64,000 nt of DNA from Aphanomyces cochlioides (taxonomy: Eukaryota > Oomycota > Saprolegniomycetes > Saprolegniales > Verrucalvaceae), in the NCBI GenBank assembly GCA_019828595.1, contig JAHQRK010000014.1, positions 1,178,001 through 1,242,000 on the forward strand, given 5' to 3'. Of this stretch, positions 12,745 to 25,445 are shown piece by piece. Within the stretch, counting starts at the first letter, position 1. The number at the start of each line of letters is the position of its first letter. A program made the position numbers and the translations under genes. A model generated the notes under the pieces. That model was given only the letters and a program-made list of their open reading frames with translations, made no database searches and was not told where the DNA came from.

Positions 12745-13257
12745 ATATTTATCCTTCTGAAATGTCCATCAACTGTCATGACGTTGGGGACGCTGTCTGC
12801 TTCAAGCAGATTTCGACGCTAAGAATCAAGCTTACAGAAAGAAAATGAGGATTTGATTGCATCAGGCTATCTTGCCGTTCTAGGAGGTGCGACTAGCTTG
12901 TATGGAGAGGGAAAGTGCTTGTAATCCGTCATCACATCAATGGTAGTGAAAAGATGCCCATGGCGACGACAGTCGGATCGCATACAAGTTAGCACGCAAA
13001 TCTTTGGCTAGAAAATAGGCGGAGACGAAACCACATAGTTTTGGCAGTGGTGGAGATCGGCGGTGCATGAGCCAGTGATTTTGCGTTACAATCAACCCCT
13101 TTTGAGTGAATGGACTGATGGTGGGAGTAACTCAAGTGAAGAACTTCGCGCTTAAGAGATAAAATGGCATGCAAATACATTAAAACTACATTAGCACAGA
13201 GCGTACTATTAGTATGCAACAAGAATCAAAAGCAAAGGCGGCAGGATGTCCTAGCAA
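12745..13257. other. Intergenic, upstream of PPWD1
   Basis: No coding frame here has protein-like composition. It separates the PPWD1 start from the 3' end of the Mlf1IP-like gene and should hold the PPWD1 promoter. I could not identify a core promoter element. Confidence 0.5.
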
Positions 13258-13875
13258 TCAGCTTTGGATGGATGCTTTCGCCGGCTCGGCTTCCATTGTC
13301 TTGGTTTCTTGCGTTTCCAATGACTCGGCCGATTTGTGCGCCTTGGCAAACGGAGTGTCCTTCCACATCTTCTCAAATTCATCGGCGGTCGTTCCTTCCG
13401 AGCATAGCGTCTCGTGGTGGCCTTTGTCGTCTTTCGACGACTTGCGCCATGTCGTTACCATTTTCTTCCCGTTCATGCGGCGTTCGTGCACTGCCTTCAA
13501 GCGTCCGTTCGCGTCTTCATAGCGACGGCGGATGCTTTCGACGCGCTGGCCCTTGTCGTCCACCACGGACGAGCTCGAGTAGGCGTAATTGGAGAAAGCA
13601 CGAGTGGCCTCTTCATCCTCTTTCGAGGCCGGTGGCACTTGTTCCGTGGCAGCCATACCTCGCGGCGCCACTGGCAAATCCTTGAAGAACTCATCGTCTT
13701 CATTCATGGACGGCGCTGAGAGAAGCGAATGGGCTCGGAGCGGATATCCAAGCGTCATATCTTGAGTTAGTGCCTCAAGCTCATTGAGAGATTGCTCGAG
13801 GCTCGCCATGGGGTGCCAGTACGTCGGGCGGACAAAGTCCCAGGTCGTCGTCGGCGTGTAGTAGTAGCGGAACAT
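13258..13875 (-). CDS. Mlf1-interacting-protein-like (myeloid leukemia factor family) protein
   Basis: I place the start at the ATG at 13875 (MFRYYYTPTT), because the inverted copy begins at the equivalent position (MLCFYRAPTT); the frame stays open to 14070 but that extension is not shared. The protein is about 205 residues. Its recognisable core is YSSSSVVDDKGQRVESIRRR followed by YEDANGRLKAVHERRMNGKK, the conserved segment of the MLF/Mlf1IP family, followed by TTWRKS and a charged tail. An acidic patch (NEDDEFFKDL) precedes it. In animals the family are adaptor proteins with nuclear and cytoplasmic roles; no enzymatic motif is present. A decayed copy lies head-to-head 253 bp upstream. Confidence 0.75.
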   Translation of the reverse strand: MFRYYYTPTTTWDFVRPTYWHPMASLEQSLNELEALTQDMTLGYPLRAHSLLSAPSMNEDDEFFKDLPVAPRGMAATEQVPPASKEDEEATRAFSNYAYSSSSVVDDKGQRVESIRRRYEDANGRLKAVHERRMNGKKMVTTWRKSSKDDKGHHETLCSEGTTADEFEKMWKDTPFAKAHKSAESLETQETKTMEAEPAKASIQS

Positions 13876-14128
13876 TTGAAGCAAATCGAAAAGTGAGAGA
13901 GCCTTATGGGAGACACTCGACGCCTCGTCCCGAGTTCGCAGGGCTTTGAATGTGAGATGAGGGATGCAACGTTGACGACATGACCAATCGTTGCTAGCCT
14001 CATTTAAAGCAGCTTGATGAATGCCAGTTGGGCTTCTCGAGCGATGCCAACCGTCGGATGTATCGTGCATGAGCTATGTTGCAACCGATTGATCGTGTAA
14101 AGCTCGCACAGAACGCTACTTGGTTTGA

Positions 14129-14715
14129 ATGTTGTGCTTCTACCGCGCGCCAACGACCACTTGGGACTTTGTCCGCCCGACTTATTGGCATCCCATGGCG
14201 AGTCTCGAACAGTCTCTCATGGAACTCGATGCTTTGACGCAGGAGATGACTTTGGGATACCCTCTCCAAGCGTTTACTCTGATTTCGGCACCGTCTACGA
14301 ATGAAGAGGACGAGTTCTTCAAGGATTTGCACGGTCGCCACGGACCAAGTGCCACTCGCCTCGAAAGAAGCCAAAGGAACCTCTGGTGCATTTTCCACCT
14401 ATTCTTATTCAAGCTCGTCGGTGGTGGACGACAAGGGACAACGTGTGCAAAGCATCCGTCGTCGCTATGAAGACGACAATGGACGCTTGAAGGCTGAACG
14501 AGAAGAAGATGGTGACGACATGGCGCAAGTCTTCGAAGGACGACGATGGCAAGCACGAAACTCTGTGCTCGGAAGGCACATCGACTGAGGAATTTGAGAA
14601 GATGTGGCAGGAGACGCCCTTTGCCAAAGCGCACAAGTCGGCCAAGTCTTTAGAGTCGCAATAAGAGAAGAAGGCAATGGAAGCTGAGCATGCGAAATCG
14701 TCCATCCAAAGTTGA
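14129..14715 (+). pseudogene. Decayed inverted copy of the Mlf1IP-like gene
   Basis: It matches the gene at 13258..13875 along its whole length but in opposite orientation. The first frame matches through DEFFKDL, then frame is lost. The core (YSSSSVVDDKGQRVQSIRRR) resumes in a second frame from 14301. A deletion in the KAVHERRMNGKK equivalent shifts frame again, and the tail (TTWRKSSKDDDG, EEFEKMWQETPFAKAHKSA) is in a third frame with a premature TAA near 14660. Several independent lesions make it a pseudogene. It retains the start region, so the duplication included 5' sequence. Confidence 0.8.
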
Positions 14716-14970
14716 GTGACCTGATGATCGGCTAGGCTGCAGAGGGTCAATTCTTATTGCCCTTCCGCTATAAAATACATGTGGTATGAGTAATTGCGCT
14801 TAAATTTAGTGGATATCTCGTGTCAAATGCTCCATAGAGCGCTTGGACTTACTGTCTCATGCTATGCCGCCCTGCTGATGAGGAGCCTTTCTTTGCTTTT
14901 GACATCCTTTTCGAAGCGACCAACATTCTTGTTAGATCCAAATTCTAGTCATTTCCAAACTTCGCTGAAG

Positions 14971-16974
<2,004 letters not shown>

Positions 16975-17294
16975 TGCGTCAATTCATTTTTCAATTTTCT
17001 CTCCACATGTCGCTATCTCTGGCACCTCATCTTTGAATCTCTTGATGGGAGACTCTGTGTGGCAGTTGGAATTCTCTCGACCAATGAGAAAGGAGTTATT
17101 TCTTAAATGCACTTCAAAGTGTCTTTTAATGAAAATCTTGATTTCTTTAAATCTATTTCGATTAAAAAAATGGCAAATTGCATGAAAAAGGTTGGTTTTG
17201 CGACATCGGGGTAGGGGTGGACATGACTGGTGCAAACTTGGAACCCACGTTGAACACTCCGTGTTTTCTGGAACCAAAAGCAACCAGGATCAAG

Positions 17295-17991
17295 ATGGCG
17301 ACAACTGCGAGTGCGTCTACGGGAGTCAAGTACCGTTTGGTCGAAGCTGAAGAAGTGGATGGCCAAGCCCAACACTTGGCAAACAGTGAAAATGGTTCAT
17401 TCAAGAAGAAATCATTCAACAACAACGGTATGACTTTTGGCATTTCGTGGAAATCTAAAGCTGTGGTTGTGTAGATGCTAAAGTCGGTGCTCGCCGCAAT
17501 GGCAGTGGTGGTCGCTGGAAGAATCAAAATGGTGGTGGTCGTGGCCGCGGCCGTGGTCAAGATTCTGCTCAAGGCACGTACTACAACGGTGTGTTCATCC
17601 CAAACAACGATGTTCAAGTCACTGCTGAATATGCCAAGCAGCAAATGTAAGTACCGCCTATAGCATAAACAATCATCTTACTTGGGCGGATTGTAGTGAA
17701 TTTTTCTTGTCTCCAGACAATTTGGTTCGTGATACTTTTTTGCGCCAACACATGGATGTCGATGGCTATGTTCCTGTTGCTTTTGTTGGCAGCTTTCAAT
17801 CGGTCTACTCGATCCACCAAGATTACCCATCCTTGTTGGCGGCCATGAAGACATCCACCTTTTTGGAATTTGATGAAAAGAATGAAAAGATCCGACCTCA
17901 CGACTGGCAAAAGTGGCTCTGGCCCACTGCTGACGGACAATACGGCGTGCCCCGATACATCAAAGTGGACGAAGCGGCTGCCGAACAATAA
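17295..17991 (+). CDS. La-motif (LARP-type) RNA-binding protein with an RGG-like box
   Basis: I choose the ATG at 17295 (MATTASASTGVKYR). Two introns, about 48 nt (17429..17474) and about 49 nt (17646..17695), join three exons. The middle exon encodes a Gly/Arg-rich stretch (NGGGRGRGRGQ), typical of RNA-binding tails. The last part is a La motif: IEFFLSPDNLVRDTFLRQHM then DVDGYVPVAFVGSF, with the Phe/Asn pattern of LARP1/LARP4-type modules. The C-terminus is short and there is no obvious RRM or DM15 region, so the protein (about 200 residues) is small for a LARP. It probably binds RNA 3' ends or poly(A) in the cytoplasm. The stop is at 17991, just before the AT-rich palindrome. Confidence 0.8.
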
Positions 17992-18060
17992 ACAATTTTC
18001 GACTTCTTTTGCGTACTATAAAAATATTATTTTGCATGTATTGTTGATTTGATACGAGAA

Positions 18061-18268
18061 ATATAAATTTTGCGATAATTTGATATTCTGATATAGTTTC
18101 CAAATTGGCTGTTTTTGAATAAATATATCTCGAATATTTAAATATATCTCGAATATTTATTCAAAAACAGCCAATTTGGAAACTATATCAGAATATCAAA
18201 TTATCGCAAAATTTATATTTGAATAAATATATCTCGAATATTTATTCAAAAACAGCCAATTTGGAAAC
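18061..18268. repeat. AT-rich long inverted repeat with an extra half-arm
   Basis: Bases 18061..18126 are the reverse complement of 18153..18218 with no mismatch seen, giving arms of 66 bp around a 26-nt spacer that itself holds a direct repeat of ATCTCGA. Immediately after, 18221..18268 repeats about 48 bp of the inner right arm. The arms contain no coding frame. It sits about 70 bp after the stop codon of the La-motif gene, so it could form a strong hairpin in that transcript's 3' region. A foldback element or MITE remnant is the simplest explanation. Confidence 0.85.
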
Positions 18269-18299
18269 TCTGGTCATCATTCTAATTTTAAGCTAATAC

Positions 18300-19491
18300 A
18301 AACACTCGTTGCCATCACTCCTGTCAAGGTCAAGACTATCATGCTCCATGATGAGAGCCATCTCGACTGCTAGAGCGGTCATTACAAAGTTTACATGTCT
18401 TGTGATGCCTGATTTAAGCTTGAAAACAAGATTTTCGGTGTCCTATTGTGAAAGAAAAATGAAAAACCAGAATATTTTATCCTGGTCATAAAACGACCAA
18501 AAATGAACTATGACCGCAGTCATGACCGAGAAAACTCCATATAGTTCCGAAAAATATATCTGCAAAAGAGTTAGAGCATCCCCACCGGCTGCTCTAAGCA
18601 CGATGCTGTACTTTTAGTTTAGAGTCGGAGAAAGAGACTGAAGTACAGCATCAGAAAATCAAATTCACACCGGTCACTGCTGAGACTGACTATGGACTTC
18701 GAGAGACTGTATCCCTCTGCCTCTTCATTTGTTTTGATCGGAGGAAGGTTGCAAGAGCTTTATCGAGTGTGTCGTCTTTGAAATCGTCTACCAACAATCC
18801 AAAGGAGTCGTCGTCAGCAAGGTTGTCCAAAACCTTGTCCATAGTAGACGCAGAGACGCTAGCCGATATAAAATTTGACAGATCTGGCGATACATTTAGC
18901 TTTACAGCACGTCTGGCGCACACGCTTAAATATACAGTTCCCCGGTGTGGGCACTAAAAACGCTAAAATATTCGTCCAATCAATAAAGAATAGCGTTTAA
19001 AGCAGCCGTACGAGGACATGACGTGACTTCCGGAGGAACCAACGTCATCCCGAGGCTCTGCACAGTATCCAAACAATAACTACTCTTTAAGAGTTGGTAT
19101 ATTCAATTGCAATTAGAGAAGACTGTGAACAGTGTCAAGGTTTCGATCGGTTTATACATCCTTGTTTGGAAGGCAGGCAGGGGCAGCAGAAATAGATCGA
19201 CGGTGGAGTTATTGCTAGGACAAGAAGAATCGTTGCTATAGCAGCACCTACAGTAGTTCAAGTTTGTCAGTATTTCAACAGAAGACACAAGTGACGATGG
19301 TGTACAGGGGTGGCGCTGATCAAACTTAAAAGCGCGACAGATTTGGAACAGAACTCAATATTCTGATTAATGTTTCCGTCTGGCTCGTTCATTTTTCGGT
19401 TGATGTATTCGCATATTTCGTTATGCCTCGCTGCCTGTTGACATATTAATCTACACTCGTGACCAACTTGTTGACTCGGCTGTATTGTGTG
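18300..19491. other. Gene-poor spacer with a possible PIF/Harbinger-like MITE remnant
   Basis: No credible gene is seen. A 12-bp perfect hairpin (GATGCTGTACTT at 18602 and its complement at 18641) lies just inside a sequence GAGCATCCCCACCGGCTGCT at about 18573. An imperfect inverted match ending near 19020 (TTTAAAGCAGCCG) suggests a degraded terminal-inverted-repeat element of about 450 bp. A 77-codon minus-strand frame at 18690..18923 (acidic, DDSFGLLVDDFKDD) lies within it and begins with GTG; I cannot assign it. Confidence 0.35.
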
Positions 19492-19716
19492 TGTAGCGAT
19501 CCTGAGCCACCGGTTCGGCTCCGGTTTGGCTCAGGACTTCGGCTGAATGCTGTAACGCAGTTTACGACTTAGGAAACTAGCGTAAACGCCCCTCAACACC
19601 AACCAAAGCGATGTGACAATAGGATGTGGCTTAAAGTTACAAGGATGTGCTAGATTAGAGTTAACTTGAGATCTAATTCATTCTACAATTTGCCTTCCTC
19701 TGCCTAGTTTGCTACA
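19492..19716 (+). repeat. 5' LTR of the Ty3/Gypsy element
   Basis: It is 225 bp with termini TGTAGCG and GCTACA. It differs from the 3' LTR by one C/T near position 24 of the repeat. Confidence 0.95.
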
Positions 19717-19718
19717 TT

Positions 19719-19736
19719 TGGTAGCACTTCTTGGTT
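19719..19736 (+). promoter_or_regulatory. Candidate primer-binding site
   Basis: TGGTAGCACTTCTTGG starts two bases after the 5' LTR. TGG would pair with a tRNA CCA end, and TGGTAGCA resembles sites used by initiator-methionine tRNAs, but the tRNA was not identified. Confidence 0.5.
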
Positions 19737-19979
19737 GTCTTTGCCTTTTCCCCTCTGTCCCTGGGTGTCCCTCTCTGTCCCTGTCCCTCAACCTTGTTTG
19801 CCAAGGTATTTCAACTGTCTTCTCGAAGCGGTTGTGTGGTCATTTTACTCGACATCACAGTATTTCTCCACGAGTGGGTCCGCGTTGTTAGTCTCTTTTG
19901 AGCAGAATCGCCACTCGACTGAAGGAGTAAAGTACTAGTCTTGTGAATAATCCATACACAGTCTAAGAGTGGTCTATAG

Positions 19980-20356
19980 ATGCCTAGAAGCAACAATCGC
20001 GTTTCAAGCGTACACCAATTAGCGGCTGCCGAATCCATCGCGGATTTGTTCTCGACTCCCAGCGAAGCGATCAAGTTGCGTGCTGACATCTACCGACTCT
20101 GCTCATTCCAAAGCGTGGTCATCAACCCTAATCCCTGAAGCAAAAAAACTCCGACGCGCGCAACGTACTTCAAGCTCTTACGGATAACCTTATCCGGTGC
20201 AACACTCAAGTCGAAAATCTAATCAGTGGGACGCTCGACCGCGACATCGTCAATTACCGCGCAGCACGCCTCAAGAAGAAAGCAGCCAATCAAAATCAAG
20301 AAAAAGCGAAATCCAAGTCGAAGACGAAGAAAAAGTCAAAAATAGAAAAAGAATAG
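19980..20356 (+). pseudogene. Unrecognised small ORF upstream of gag, frameshifted
   Basis: The ATG at 19980 opens 52 codons (MPRSNNRVSSVHQLAAAES) to a TGA at 20136. A second frame from about 20141 continues for about 71 codons with similar character and ends in a very Lys-rich tail (KAKSKSKTKKKSKIEKE) at 20356. Read together they look like one protein of about 125 residues with a single frameshift near a run of seven A's. I do not recognise it. Chromoviruses normally start with gag, so a basic protein upstream is unusual; a role in RNA binding is a guess from composition alone. Confidence 0.4.
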
Positions 20357-20479
20357 CTAAGTCGTTTTAAGAAACAAAAAAAGACAGCAAAAAAAGAAAT
20401 AGTTTGAAAAAAAAGAACAAAAAACAAAGTTAGAAAAAGAATACAAAACAAAACACTTTCAAAAAAATTAGAAAAAAAG
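20357..20479 (+). other. A-rich leader immediately before gag
   Basis: This is dominated by A with scattered G, T and C and many AAAAAA runs. It has no coding potential and separates the upstream ORF from the gag ATG. Unstructured A-rich leaders can favour ribosome entry; here that is only a possibility. Confidence 0.6.
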
Positions 20480-21652
20480 ATGGTGGAATTAGAGCAATTA
20501 TTTGCAACAATGTTAGAAACAATTCATAGATTAGAGAAAAATTTGGAAGAAGTCTCCAAGACACAATCCCTTCAAGTTGAAGTCCAAAAAGAAAGCAACA
20601 AGCGACATGAAGAAAGACGACGTGGTCAAGAATACAAAGTTGAAGGCCTTACAATGCCGAAGTATCACGGAAGAATGGACGAAAGCATAAGTCTATACAT
20701 ACATCAAGTAAACACATATTTCAAGGCAAAAAACATCGACCCTAAACTGAATCAAGAGACGCATACAAGATGCATTGCCATGGTCGTAGCCAACATTCGG
20801 GGCTTAGCAGCAGCCTGGTATCAAGACCGCCTACGCACAAGTGGCGAACCACCAAAAACACTCCTCGAACTCGAAGAAGAACTCCGATATGAATTCGAGC
20901 CCGATGACTTACAAGACCGCATCCGCGACTAACTCTACGAGTTGAAGCAAGCTAACTGCGCCAATCTAATGGACTATGTCGGCAAGTTCCGCCGTATTTG
21001 CACTCAAGTCCAAGACATGACCAAGCGCGACAAGATATCCTTTTTCCAACGCGGCCTACGAACAAGAACAAGAGAAGAAGTTCAATATAGAAGATGTGAA
21101 TCAGTAACCGAAGCCATTCAAGTAGCTCTAGACTTTGAGCGAGCGCATAGTTTCACTCTCGGAAACAATGGAAGAGACTCCCGCCACCAGCAACGCCGTG
21201 ACCAACACCACAGACCACGATTCCAACGCAATCACCAAGGCAATGACCAGCGATAACGAACAAACAATCAAGACTCAAGACATTTTTCTTCCTTCCGTCA
21301 AACGCAGCCAGAGCGTGACGAATATGACATGGAAGTCTATAACGCGCAAATGAATCGAAACTCTCAGCGTGGTCCTCGAACCTGCTACAAGTGCGGCCGA
21401 GTAGGCCATCTAGCCAATGTCTGCCGAAGCTCTCAACGGTTTCACCAGAACAACCAAAACAACAATTTCCGCCGTTCAAACCACAACAACAGAGCAGTGA
21501 CTTTCTCTGGAACAAAATCATCTCGTCCAACAAACCGACAACACAACGTTCAAGTTCAAGAAGCCGAAGACAGCGATGAAGAAGAAGAAATTGAAGTAAT
21601 CAACACGCACGTTGCTCAAAGCAAGTACAAGGAAGCCCCAACGGAAAATTAA
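20480..21652 (+). pseudogene. gag of the Ty3/Gypsy element (two internal stops)
   Basis: The ATG is at 20480. A coiled-coil-like N-terminus (LETIHRLEKNLEEVSK) precedes a retrotrans-gag capsid region (MPKYHGRMDESISLYIHQV, AAAWYQDRL, LEEELRYEFEP, MDYVGKFRRICTQVQDM). Near the end is one CCHC zinc knuckle, CYKCGRVGHLANVC, and an acidic tail. In-frame TAA codons at 20930..20932 and 21254..21256 interrupt it; the frame itself is preserved throughout, so these look like point changes. A third TAA at 21650..21652 separates gag from protease in the same frame and may be the normal gag end. Confidence 0.85.
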
Positions 21653-21655
21653 CTG

Positions 21656-24600
21656 ATGATTTCAGAAGGTCAACTGGATGGAAAGCCAGTAAAGATTTTA
21701 ATTGACAGCGGTGCTACAAACCTTTTGTGCCGTCCTGGCCTCTGTGACCAAGTCATTCGGGAGAAAGAAGCCATCATTGAAGGATTTGACGGACAAAACT
21801 CTGGCGTAAAACGAGTAAATGAAGCTGAAGTTCTCTCGTTCTCGAAGGAATGTCTTTCCCCAACTTACCGTTTACGGAATGGGATCTGGGTTCGAAGAAC
21901 TTTGACGTGATTTTGGGACAACCATGGTTCCATCGCTTTAATCCCATTATGGATTGGAGAGAGAAATCACAAGATTTTATCGATCAATGGAAGTATAGTC
22001 AAGGAAGAAAGCGACAACTCAAGCGACGGATGGATTCTCAAGATTACGACAGTCAAGGAAGTTCAAGAAAACCTTCACCCTGCCATCAAAACACTCCTAA
22101 CAAAGTATAAAGATGTGTTTCCTAAAGAACTACCCGACGCACTGCCTCCAAAACGAGGAATTGAATTCGATTTGACCATGCGTCCCGATGCCAAGCCACA
22201 ATATCGACCACCTTTTCGTCTATCTCAAGTCGAACAAGCATCTCTGGACAAGTTATCAGCGAACTTGAAAGAAAAGGATGGATTCAATTGTCCAACAGCG
22301 ACTGGGTTTCGAATATCTTTGGAGTCACCAAGAAAGATGAAAACGGCCAAATGAAGTCAAGAAGCGAATGGCTGAGAACAGCGACTCCAATACGTTGGGT
22401 TCTTGACTATCGATATGTCAACTCGCAAACGGTGATCCCAAAGATCCCTTTGCCAAACATCGAAGACTTATTTGATCGCATGCATGGAAGCCAAGTCTTT
22501 ACGAAGATCGACTTAGCGTCTGAATATCACCAAATGCTTGTTGAACCAAAAGCAAGAAAATACATAGCCTTTCGTACTCATCGAGAAGTCTATGAATGGG
22601 TTGTTGCTCCCATGGGAATGGCCGGAATGCCAGGAATTTGGTCCCGACTTATGCGTCGCCTCTTCGATAAATTCCCCTTTGCCGTTGTATACATGGATGA
22701 TATTTGTGTTTTCTCTAAGTCAATCGACGACCACATCTATCACCTTCAAGCAATTTGCGATGTTTTACGAGCTGAAAAGTTGTACGCTCGTCCGTCTAAG
22801 TGTGCCTTTGCCCTCGACTCAGTCGATTTTCTCGGCCACACAATTTCCAAAGACGGCTTACACGTTGACAAGTCAAAAGTTCGTGCAATCGAACAATGGG
22901 CTGAACCTAAGTGCACTAAAGACTTAGTGAGTTTCATCGGATTTGCGAGCTTTTACAGACAGTTTATTCCGAAGTTTTCGGACATTGTCCGCCCTTTTAG
23001 TGAATTAATGAAGCCAAAAACGCCGTGGTCATGGACTGAAGATCAGCGACAAGCCTTTTTAACGATCAAGATTGCACTTCAACAAGCTCCAGTTTTACAA
23101 CTGCCCAACTACGACAAGCCTTTCATCGTAACAACTGATGCCTCAGGATACTGTTGTGGAGCAGTTCTATCTCAGTTGGATAAGGACAGCAATGATCGAC
23201 CGATCGCATTTTTGTCTAAGCGACTTGGCCCTCATGAAGTCAAGTGGCCTGCTCATGAAAAAGAACTCTACGCGATCAAGCTTGCACTCGGCAAGTGGCG
23301 TCACTACCTTCATGGTACTCGATTCGACATTTACACGGACAACTCCACGTGTAAATGGTTCATGGAAACTCCTATTCTCACGCCTAAGTTGACTCGATGG
23401 CTCGACTTTTTCAGTGCGTTTGACTTTGTGTTGCATCCTCGGCCTGGCAAACTTAATGTCGTTGCCGATGCGCTTTCGCGACCTCCACGAGATGCCTCAA
23501 ACTTTGCGACGATAATTTCTGTTCATAATTGCGGAATCCGTTGTGCAAACGCCGCTCTACGACTTGATGCCTTGCAAACTCCACCTGACTTATCCCGTTT
23601 CCCCTCACGTGAACTTACCAAGCTCGTTGGAACTCCATTTTTGGGGGAGGATCAGTCAAGTCAAAAATGTGCTTCAACTCCGCAACGACTTGTAATTAAT
23701 CATTCAAGACAAATTTCGTATTCAACAGTCGAAATGGATCAAGACACGAAAGAGAGATACATTAAAGCATACAAGAAAGACATCTCTGGTGCTATACAAG
23801 ACAAATATGTTCAAAAAGACGACTTGTACTTCCTTCGTTCGAAAGATCAAGTATGGAGACTTTATGTTCCCAATGATGATATCCTGCGCGCTGAAGTCAT
23901 TTCAGCTCATGACTCAAGCATTGCTGCGCATCCCGGAACAAGACGAACATTGCTAAGTATTTCTCAGCGGTATTACTGGGATACTCTCTTGGAAGATGTC
24001 AAACTTTATGTTGCAACTTGTGAAACTTGCAGTCGATACAAGACAAGTAGTCTTCGTGCCAATGGCAAAATGATTCCGATTCAAGCCCCTAACGAATGCT
24101 GGCATACTATTTCAGCAGACTGGATCACTGGACTACCTCTATCCAAGTCGTGCGATGCTATCTTAGTTGTTGTTGACAAGTTGTCAAAAAGAGCTAAGTA
24201 CATTCCAACTCAAACAAATGCCGATGCTCCGCAAACCGCTAAGTTGTTTTTCGATCATGTTGTTCGCCATCATGGCTTACCAAGCGTGATCATCAGTGAT
24301 CGAGACCCAAAATTTACAAGTAATTTCTGGAAGTCCCTCATGCAAATCATGAATATCAAGCAAGCCATGACAACTGCGGGTCGTGCTCAAGCTGATGGAG
24401 CAACTGAACGCCAAAATCGAACACTAGAAGATGCTCTACGTTGCCAAGTGTCCTATCTTGGAGAAGATTGGGTTGACCATTTACCCACGATAGAGTATGC
24501 TCACCAAGGACTTGTTCAGTCGTCAACTGACCTCACTCCATTTCAAATCGACACTGGAAGAACTTTGCGAAATCCTGTAGTTGATAATATAATGCCTCCA

Positions 24601-25225
24601 AGTGACTTTGCCAAAAACTTCTCCGAAAGAACGACAAGAGATATTGAAGATTGCCCAAGAAAATTTGAAGCAGGCTCAAGCAAGACAAAAGGCATTCTAT
24701 GACAAGAAACGCTCAAACATAACTTTCAAAGTTGGAGATCAAGTTCTCCTTGCAACCCGTGATTTGCCCTTGAAGCATGCACAACAATTAGATCGCAATG
24801 AGCGTCCAAAGCTAGTTCCCCGATTCATCGGCCGCTTTGAAGTCATTGAAGAAATCAATGAAAACGCAATGCGCCTGAAGTTGCCACGATCAATGTCAAG
24901 ACTCCATGATGTTTTCAATATCGACCGCCTGAAACACTATCAACCGAACGATCCCAAATTTGCAAGTCGACCGATTCCCAAGGCAACACCCGTCATACTC
25001 GATGACTCAACTGGTGAAGAACTCTTCATCGTCGAACGCCTCTTGAAGCAGAGACAATTCAATCGCAAGCTCGAATATCTCGTCAAGTGGCACGGCCAAC
25101 CTGAAAGCGAAGCAACATGGGAACTCGCAAAGAACATCAAGCACGTCGTTCATTTCAAGCTGCTAGTTCAAGACCTCCAGCGCCGTCTTTCCCGACGACA
25201 GCCGGACGTCACAGGGAGGATGTAG
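21656..25225 (+). pseudogene. pol of the Ty3/Gypsy element: protease, RT, RNase H, integrase, chromodomain
   Basis: Protease has LIDSGATNLL near the start. RT runs from about 22370 with LDYRYVNSQT, TKIDLASEYHQM and the catalytic VVYMDDICVF (YMDD, where many Ty3 elements have YLDD). RNase H follows (TTDASGYCCGAVLSQ, HEKELYAIKLAL, YTDNSTCKWF). Integrase has an H-H-C-C finger (HPGTRR, CETC) and the DDE residues in ISADWITG, ISDRDPKF and ATERQNR. The C-terminus has a chromodomain (EYLVKWHGQPESEATWE). Frame changes occur at about 21860, between 21960 and 22115, near 22280 and near 24630, so no intact polyprotein exists. The RT-to-integrase block (22288-24650) is intact. Confidence 0.9.
25213..25220 (+). 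promoter_or_regulatory. Polypurine tract
   Basis: AGGGAGGA directly abuts the 3' LTR, the expected place for the plus-strand primer. It is inside the last codons of the chromodomain frame, which ends in the LTR. Confidence 0.7.
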
Positions 25226-25445
25226 CGATCCTGAGCCACCGGTTTGGCTCCGGTTTGGCTCAGGACTTCGGCTGAATGCTGTAACGCAGTTTACGACTTA
25301 GGAAACTAGCGTAAACGCCCCTCAACACCAACCAAAGCGATGTGACAATAGGATGTGGCTTAAAGTTACAAGGATGTGCTAGATTAGAGTTAACTTGAGA
25401 TCTAATTCATTCTACAATTTGCCTTCCTCTGCCTAGTTTGCTACA
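25221..25445 (+). repeat. 3' LTR of the Ty3/Gypsy element
   Basis: It is 225 bp with the same termini as the 5' LTR and one visible mismatch. It is followed by GTGTG, the target duplication. Confidence 0.95.

Larger units (their letters stand above)
19492..25445 (+). mobile_element. Ty3/Gypsy chromovirus LTR retrotransposon, near-complete but defective
   Basis: Two 225-bp direct LTRs (19492..19716 and 25221..25445) begin TGTAG and end CTACA. They differ at one base that I can see. The element is flanked by a perfect 5-bp target duplication GTGTG (19487..19491 and 25446..25450). A candidate primer-binding site follows the 5' LTR and a purine tract precedes the 3' LTR. Internal order is a small upstream ORF, gag, protease, reverse transcriptase, RNase H, integrase and chromodomain, which defines a chromovirus. 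Nearly identical LTRs imply recent insertion, yet gag and pol carry several stops and frameshifts, so the copy cannot encode its own proteins. Confidence 0.95.

Noticed and set aside
18690..18923. 77-codon minus-strand ORF with acidic composition.
   Set aside because: It starts with GTG and has no match to a known domain; it lies in a probable MITE remnant, so I did not call it a gene.
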